From Chromera velia (lineage: Eukaryota; Sar; Chromeraceae), in contig JAHBMJ010000874.1 of assembly GCA_018398765.1 (NCBI GenBank), positions 1 to 26,322 on the forward strand: a stretch of DNA of 26,322 bases. Reading direction: 5' to 3'. The notes below the pieces were generated by a model. That model was not told the origin of the DNA. It saw only the letters and a list, made by a program, of their open reading frames with translations, and ran no database searches. A program made the position numbers and the translations under genes. This document shows, in pieces, positions 18,348 through 26,322 of the stretch (positions within the stretch are counted from its first letter, which is position 1; every line of letters begins with the position of its first letter).

Positions 18348-21300
18348 CTATCCACTCACTTCAAAAAACCCAAAAAAGACAAGTACAGGACCATGCATGC
18401 ACAAACCGACCGACCGACCCTCCTCTGTGTACTGCGGGAACCAGCCACCGAACGCCCCGCTGACGCTCACACCCGTCCCGTGGCTACACTCGCTCGCCAT
18501 GCTCGTCAGGTGAGCCAGGCCCCCCGAGACGCCCAGGCCGCCGAGACCCGACAGGGCTCCAGCGTCCGGGGTCGCCGGGAACGGCGGCGGCGGGGGGGGA
18601 GGAGGGGGGGGCACACCGGGGGTTCCTTCAGACCCCCCAGGGGCCGCCCTCGGGTGGGGGAACCAGGTCGTGCCCAGTGAATCCTCAAACGCGTGAACTG
18701 TGCTCCCAGCGGGCACGGGGGGTCCGACGAGGCCGGGGTGTTGCGGCTGTGTGGCGGTCCCAACGGAAGCGTGGGATCTGGAGGAGATGAGTCGCTGGAT
18801 GGCGGCGGCGGCGGCGGAAGAAACGTCCGACTGGGATCGGTTCATCCCCCCAGCGCCTCCCTCCCCACCCTGCCCCCCGGCTTCATGTTCGAAGGGCATT
18901 CCGAGGGCGAAACCTTCCGCAAACGAAATGCCGGAGGGGGCGGGAGGGGGGAAGGGCATGGAAAGCGCGAGAGGGGGGGCGTCAGTCGGGTTGCTCATCG
19001 GCCAGCAGCCGAGCGGGAAGGCATAGGGAAAGGGGGTGAAATGGAGATTTGCGGCGGCGGCGTCAGGGGTCGTCTGAGCCATCGGGGGGGGCACCGGGTT
19101 TTCGGCGGCCGTGTTGGAAGTTGCGAAGGCGAGAAGAGGGGGGGTTGGGACTGAGGGCGCCGCGGCGTCGCCCTCTTTTGTCTTCTGCTTTGAGTGCTTC
19201 GTCTCCTCCTCATCCTCCTCTGTGTTCCCTCCCGTTTGCTTCTCCTCCTCTTCCTGTTCCCCTTCGGATCCGAAGTACGCGAAGGTGGAAGCACGTTTGG
19301 GGACCCCTCCGTGTAGCTCGGGATGGCCCGAGACGAAATCCAGAGACTTAGATCGGACACGGCTCGAGGCCCTTTCTTTTTGTTTCCCAGAAACAACCCC
19401 CCCGTCCAACCCTCTCCCGTTGCTCTCCTCAGAGCCCTCCCCCTCTTCGGGCTCTTCTTCCTCCTCTTCGCCCCTTGAAGAGACGGAGACGGAGACGCAT
19501 GCACCGTTCGAGGCACTTCCCAGACGAGCCCTCAGGTCCCCCGACCTCCCACCGGACAGAAGGCAAGCACTGGCGGTGAAGACTGTGCTTGCAGAAGGGG
19601 ACGTTCTGTAGGTGCTCATCATGTGCTTCTTCGCATCGACCTCTTTCGAGCCGGCCTCGAGGCCAGCAGCGTCTCCTCCTGAAGGCACGGCCACAGCAGC
19701 GACAGACGACCGAGGGGAACCGAAAGCCCCCGTCCCAGTCCCGACAGCATCCGCTGTACCGTTCCCCCGGCCCTCCCTCCTGAGGCTTCCACCCTCTGTG
19801 GACGGCACCTTCACTGCAGCAGCAAGAGAGAGAGAAGAGAAGGCAGAACGCGCACATGAGAAAGAGAGTCACCACAGGCAAGGAAGACCGCGTGTTTGCA
19901 TCCACACAGCGAGCGAGTGCGCACTCGCGAGCGAGAGAGAGAGACAGGGGGGGAGAGAAGATGCACATGTGCCAATGGAAGGAAGGGAATGAAGGGAAGG
20001 AAGGACGGAAGGAAGGAAGAAAGGAAGGAAAAAAGGAAGGAAAAAAGGAAGGAAGAAAGGAAGCAAAGAAGAAAGGAAGAAAGGAAGGGAAGGAAGGAAG
20101 GAAGGAAGGAAGGAAAAAAGGAAGGAAGGAAGAAAGGGAGGGAACGAAGGAAGGAAGGAAGGAAGGGAAAATATCACGTTTCTTGCCTTGCGGATTCCTG
20201 TCTGTCTTCCTTTGCCATCCTCCCTCTTTCTGGACTCTACTTGCCACCAGATCTGGTCGACAGTCTCTAAACCGAAAGTGGAAAATGGAAAAGAAAAGAC
20301 ACAGTACGTTGACTCAAGAACACAGGGGCGGACATGTAGAAGACGCAAGAGGGAGGATGGAAGGAGGGAGAGAGCGAGAGAGAGACAGAGAGAGAAGTGG
20401 TTGCACTTTTCTTCGCCCCGTCCTCCTTCCCACCTTGAAGAGCTTTCCCCTTTTTGTCCCCCGCAGCTTCTGCCACCTGCCTCCTCATTCTCTCCAGCTT
20501 CGTGGTCTTGCTGCAATGTCCACCATCTTCAGCCCCTCCGGAGTGTGTGTCTCTCCCCGAGGACGCACGCACACCCCCATAGGGAGACTCATCAGAGCCA
20601 GCTCGCCCAATTCTCCGGGATGGAACTGTGGAGACATTGCCGAATCCTCCGCCACCGCCTGGAGTGCCTTCGGAGCTGCCTGAGGGGCTGGAGGACCCCT
20701 CACCCCCTTCTCCTCCCCGCTTCTGCGTGGTGGAGCCGGGGTCCTCAGAGCCCGGAGGAGGAGGGGGGCCCTTTTTGGTGTTGTCGAACCCCCTGCCTCT
20801 CTTCTGCCTCTCCGAGCAGCGGTAGGCACGGGGCCGCAGCTCGGCGTCCCCGTGGGCGTGGCGACACAGCGCCCCCTCCTCGCACCCCAGCCCTGCAGAC
20901 ACACGCATCGTGCGTGCATGCGGAATAACTTTTTATACGGATCAGTCAGGGAGTGCCCCAAATGTCATTCCAAGCAAAAATAGACCAAGCTTGGCAAACA
21001 CCTACAGAAACATGCACGCACATACAGAGGAAGGCAAGGAGGGAGGGAGGGAGGAAGGCATCCCCGGAGGGAACTTAGGAAGGGGGGACGGGAGTGTTGA
21101 GCCGGAGAAAGAAAAAAATACAGACAGAGAGAGGGGGAACAACAGACCCTGCGCCCAGAAACGGCACATCGTCGTCTTGTAGTAGTCGTCGGTTGCCTTC
21201 AGCTCCTCGACACCTACAAGAGAGTGAGAGCACGGGACAGAAGAAGATACAGAGGCAAAGGATCCATGTCCGAGGGAGACATACACACAGCACAGCGACC

Positions 21301-22097
21301 ACAATCTTCAAAGGTCACACGGTGGAATAGATTCACTTCGAATGGGAGCATCAGACATGCCATTGGGGAATTGAGAGAGTACCATTGATTGATTTCACAT
21401 ACCGTGGGCAAAGTTGCAGTTTTTTCCGTTCGGGCACCTGCCGAGTCGGAAGTCCCGACAGATTTTCGTTTTCGCAAGATCCGGAAGGGGCCTCAACTCT
21501 CTGCAACCACGCAGGCGGGGAGGGAGAAGTTGACGGATGGATGGATGGATGAAATTGAACCGATCTGATATGCGGGGGAACTGACAGTTGACCGAGCGTG
21601 CACCAAGGAAAGAGACTGGAATAGATGCAGAAAGAGCCCACGAGAACTGCAGGAGAGTGGAAGCCTAATGAACGCCCAGAGAGAGCGACAGATTACCACA
21701 GAGACTGCGAAAAGAAAAAGGAGAAGGGGACAAAACGGAGACGGCGTTACTGACTCTTTGCTATGAGCGAATGTGCAGCCCTCCTGCTTGCGGCAGTTGC
21801 CCTTCTGAAGATAGGGGCACATCTGGGTCTTGTAGAACCTGCGCGAACACACAACAAGGGCGGTGGCGGCCTCGATTCGAAAGGCAACCACATGCAGATC
21901 CAAACATCCACACAGAGTAAAACTAGGCCCCAAAACACAGAAGGAAAGCCGAAACACTGGGAGACAGGTGAGGCCAGGAAAGAAATAGACACAAGACGAG
22001 AGACAAGGAAGAGAAAGGGGAGAGCGGCTCACTGATCATGACGATTCATGGGTCGGTGGTGGTGATGATGATGGTTGTGAGCGTACGTCTCCATCAT
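18348..22097 (-). CDS. Triple CCCH zinc-finger protein, six exons, 745 residues
   Basis: Likely an RNA-binding regulator of mRNA stability or translation (family role of tandem CCCH proteins); partner RNAs unknown. Exons on the minus strand: 22097-22033, 21838-21751, 21496-21403, 21213-21148, 20892-20434, 19813-18348. All introns are GT-AG, the phases close, and the total is 746 codons with TAG at 18350-18348. Finger 1 is residues 29-47 (C-x7-C-x5-C-x3-H, lead-in FYKTQMC). Finger 2 is residues 64-82 (C-x7-C-x5-C-x3-H, lead-in LAKTKIC). Finger 3 is residues 99-118 (C-x8-C-x5-C-x3-H, lead-in YYKTTMC), split by intron 4. Residues 10-15 are a His run. The rest is low complexity: Gly/Ser/Pro, acidic runs near 373 and 445, a Pro run near 659-668, and a possible phosphosite region NRSQSDVSSAAAAA. 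Intron 5 (620 bp) holds a polypurine array. The start (ATG ATG at 22097) is the best local choice; no in-frame stop was found just upstream. The 3' end is less sure because a donor-like GAAGTGAGT lies just before the stop. Confidence 0.85.
19979..20166. repeat. GGAA/GAAA polypurine array inside intron 5 of the CCCH gene
   Basis: About 190 bp of A and G on the plus strand (C and T on the transcribed minus strand), made of GGAA with AAAAAGG and AAGAAAGG variants. It produces the Ser/Phe/Leu/Pro and Lys/Arg/Glu/Gly frames seen here, which are not genes. In the CCCH transcript it reads as a long pyrimidine tract, about 170 bases upstream of the acceptor. Confidence 0.9.
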
Positions 22098-22830
22098 GTT
22101 TGTCCTCTCCTTTTGGTCTTTGGTGGACAAATAGAGTGACACACACACACACAGACAGGAACTTGCTTTTCCTCTTTCGGCCCTTCGAGTTGCCGTAAGA
22201 GGATAGGGAAGAGAATCAATCGAAGTTACTTCACCCTGAGGGCCTTTCGGTCCACCACCTCCCAGACTTCAGAGGAAAGAAGACTTGCAAGCAATCCGGT
22301 TCAGAGCACGCTCTTCACAGAACCTCTCGTTCAACACTTACATCAACCAAACTTCAACACGTGTTCCAGATGTACCGGTCAAAAGACTGCAATATACTGA
22401 CTTCAAAAGTGATCTAGCAGAAAGGGATCACACAATTGGCATGTTTTGTGGTGATTTGAGTGCAAGCACTAGCTGCATGATCGAGAAGAAAGCTGCACGC
22501 GCCGCGGGGCGCGCGCGTGGCCCGCGGGAAGTTTGGGTGGACCCCGGTACCGGCGGTGTCATGGGCCCCGGCATGCACCAATAGTAAAGGGTTTCGCTTT
22601 CCGGGACCATACTTTGCGGGACCGTCGTTCGCACGGAGCACGCTGACACAATCGCTGACACATGCATCAGCAGTGCACGATCGATTTGGATCTGTTGCAC
22701 CCGGTGCACCGGGCTCCGCCTTAATTTCATTTCAATGACAGCAACGTCGAAACTATAGGTAGAGAGGGTGTGCAGACGCAAGAAAGAGCGATAAGAGACC
22801 GACGGCAGTGCAGATAGGAAAGAACACAAC
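22098..22830. promoter_or_regulatory. Divergent intergenic region between the CCCH and peroxidase genes
   Basis: The 733 bp separate the two start codons, which face away from each other, so promoters and 5' leaders of both genes should lie here. The sequence shows a short CA run (22138-22153), then a G+C-rich patch at 22490-22580 with palindromes CCGCGG (22502), CCCGCGGG (22521), CCGGTACCGG (22544-22553) and GGGCCC (22563). A 14-bp perfect palindrome CCCGGTGCACCGGG lies at 22700-22713, about 118 bp before the peroxidase ATG. No convincing TATA box was seen. Which element serves which gene cannot be told. Confidence 0.5.
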
Positions 22831-25568
<2,738 letters not shown>

Positions 25569-25715
25569 GTAAGTCGATGAGCAAGTCAGATCGTTCAAGG
25601 AGACAGTGGAGTTCCTTCGGTGAAGACGGCAGCTGGAAACAACGAAGGAAGGACGGACGGTAGGAAGGAAGCAGGAAAGGTAGTGAAAAAGAAAGAAAGG
25701 AATGAATGAATGACT

Positions 25716-25979
25716 GAAGGAAGGAAGGAAGGAAGGAAGGAAGGAAGGGAGGGAGGGAGGGAGGGAGGGAGGAAGGAAGGAAGGAAGGATAGAAGGAAGG
25801 AAGGAAGGAAGGAAAGAAGGAAGGAAGGAAGGAAGGAAAGAAGGAAGGAAGAAAAGGAAGGAAGGAAGGAAGGAAGGCAGGCAGGCAGGCAGGCAGGAAG
25901 GAAGGAAGGAAGGAAAGAAGGAAGGAAGGAAGGAAGGAAGGAAGGAAGAAGAGGAAGGAAGGAAGGAAGGAAGGCAGGA

Positions 25980-26011
<32 letters not shown>

Positions 26012-26322
26012 AGGAAGGAAGGAAGGAAGGAAAGAAGGAAGGAAAGAAGGAAGGAAGGAAGGAAGAAGAGGAAGGAAGGAAGGAAGGAAGGAAGGCATGC
26101 AGGCAGGCAGGCAGGAAGGAAGGAAGGAAGGAAGGAAGGAAGGAAGGAAAGAAGGAAGGAAGGAAGGAAGGAAGGAAGGAAGGAAGGAAGAAGAGGAAGG
26201 AAGGAAGGAAGGAAGGAAGGAAGGAAGGAAGGAAGGCAGGCAGGCAGGCAGGCAGGCAGGAAGGAAGGAAGGAAGGAAGGAAGGAAGGAAAGAAGGAAGG
26301 AAGGAAGGAAGGAAGGAAGGCA
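25716..26322. repeat. GGAA/GGCA higher-order satellite, continues past the window end
   Basis: More than 600 bp of GGAA units with blocks of GGGA (25747-25772) and of GGCA (about 25876-25897, 25976-26009, 26094-26114, 26234-26259). A GAAGA(A/G)GG-type interruption recurs at 25848, 25945, 26062 and 26187, giving nested units of 97, 117 and 125 bp. The start of the array lies about 150 bp into intron 5 of the peroxidase gene. Frames over it (Pro-Ser-Phe-Leu, Pro-Ala-Cys-Leu) are artefacts. Confidence 0.9.

Noticed and set aside
18995-19516. 173-codon minus-strand Arg/Pro-rich frame
   Set aside because: It is a shifted frame inside exon 6 of the CCCH gene, which is the frame supported by splice phase.
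19429-20247. 272-codon minus-strand frame beside the CCCH gene
   Set aside because: It overlaps exon 6 in another frame and then runs through the intronic polypurine array; its composition is that of the repeat.
25595-26098. 167-codon minus-strand frame of Pro-Ser-Phe-Leu repeats
   Set aside because: It is the reverse of the GGAA/GGCA satellite in the peroxidase intron, with no unique sequence.

Overview
The window looks like nuclear DNA of a eukaryote with introns, most likely a photosynthetic alveolate of the chromerid type (Chromera-like). This is inference. It rests on canonical GT-AG introns whose phases close exactly, exons richer in G+C than their introns, a tandem CCCH zinc-finger protein of the kind common in alveolates, a secreted plant-type heme peroxidase (a family mostly missing from parasitic apicomplexans), repeated TGCATGCA words (an ApiAP2-type motif), and very heavy microsatellite load. 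No rRNA, tRNA or CRISPR array was recognised by eye.

Layout. (1) 1-5.3 kb is a graveyard of mobile elements. A relic of a retroelement ORF (the region that follows the reverse transcriptase domain) runs on the + strand from about 205 to 4155. It is split by a 2,782-bp DNA element at 793-3574 with 23-bp terminal inverted repeats and a perfect 8-bp target duplication. That element carries a 33-bp subterminal satellite and a decayed, intron-containing gene that I do not recognise. An AT-rich tail follows to about 5.1 kb. (2) 5.4-18.3 kb is about 13 kb of strand-asymmetric purine/pyrimidine DNA packed with microsatellites. It has only a few weak coding candidates. (3) 18.3-22.1 kb, minus strand, is a six-exon gene for a 745-residue protein with three CCCH zinc fingers and a long low-complexity tail. 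(4) 22.1-22.8 kb is a divergent intergenic region with a cluster of G+C-rich palindromes. (5) 22.8 kb to the window end, plus strand, holds the first five exons of a secreted plant-type heme peroxidase. The window stops inside its next intron, in a GGAA/GGCA satellite.

The two confident genes are divergently transcribed from a shared 733-bp region, so common regulation is possible, but nothing here shows they act in one pathway. The peroxidase would act outside the cell or in the secretory route. The CCCH protein would bind RNA in the cytoplasm or nucleus. The most distinctive structural result is the nested transposon, whose removal closes the retroelement reading frame exactly.
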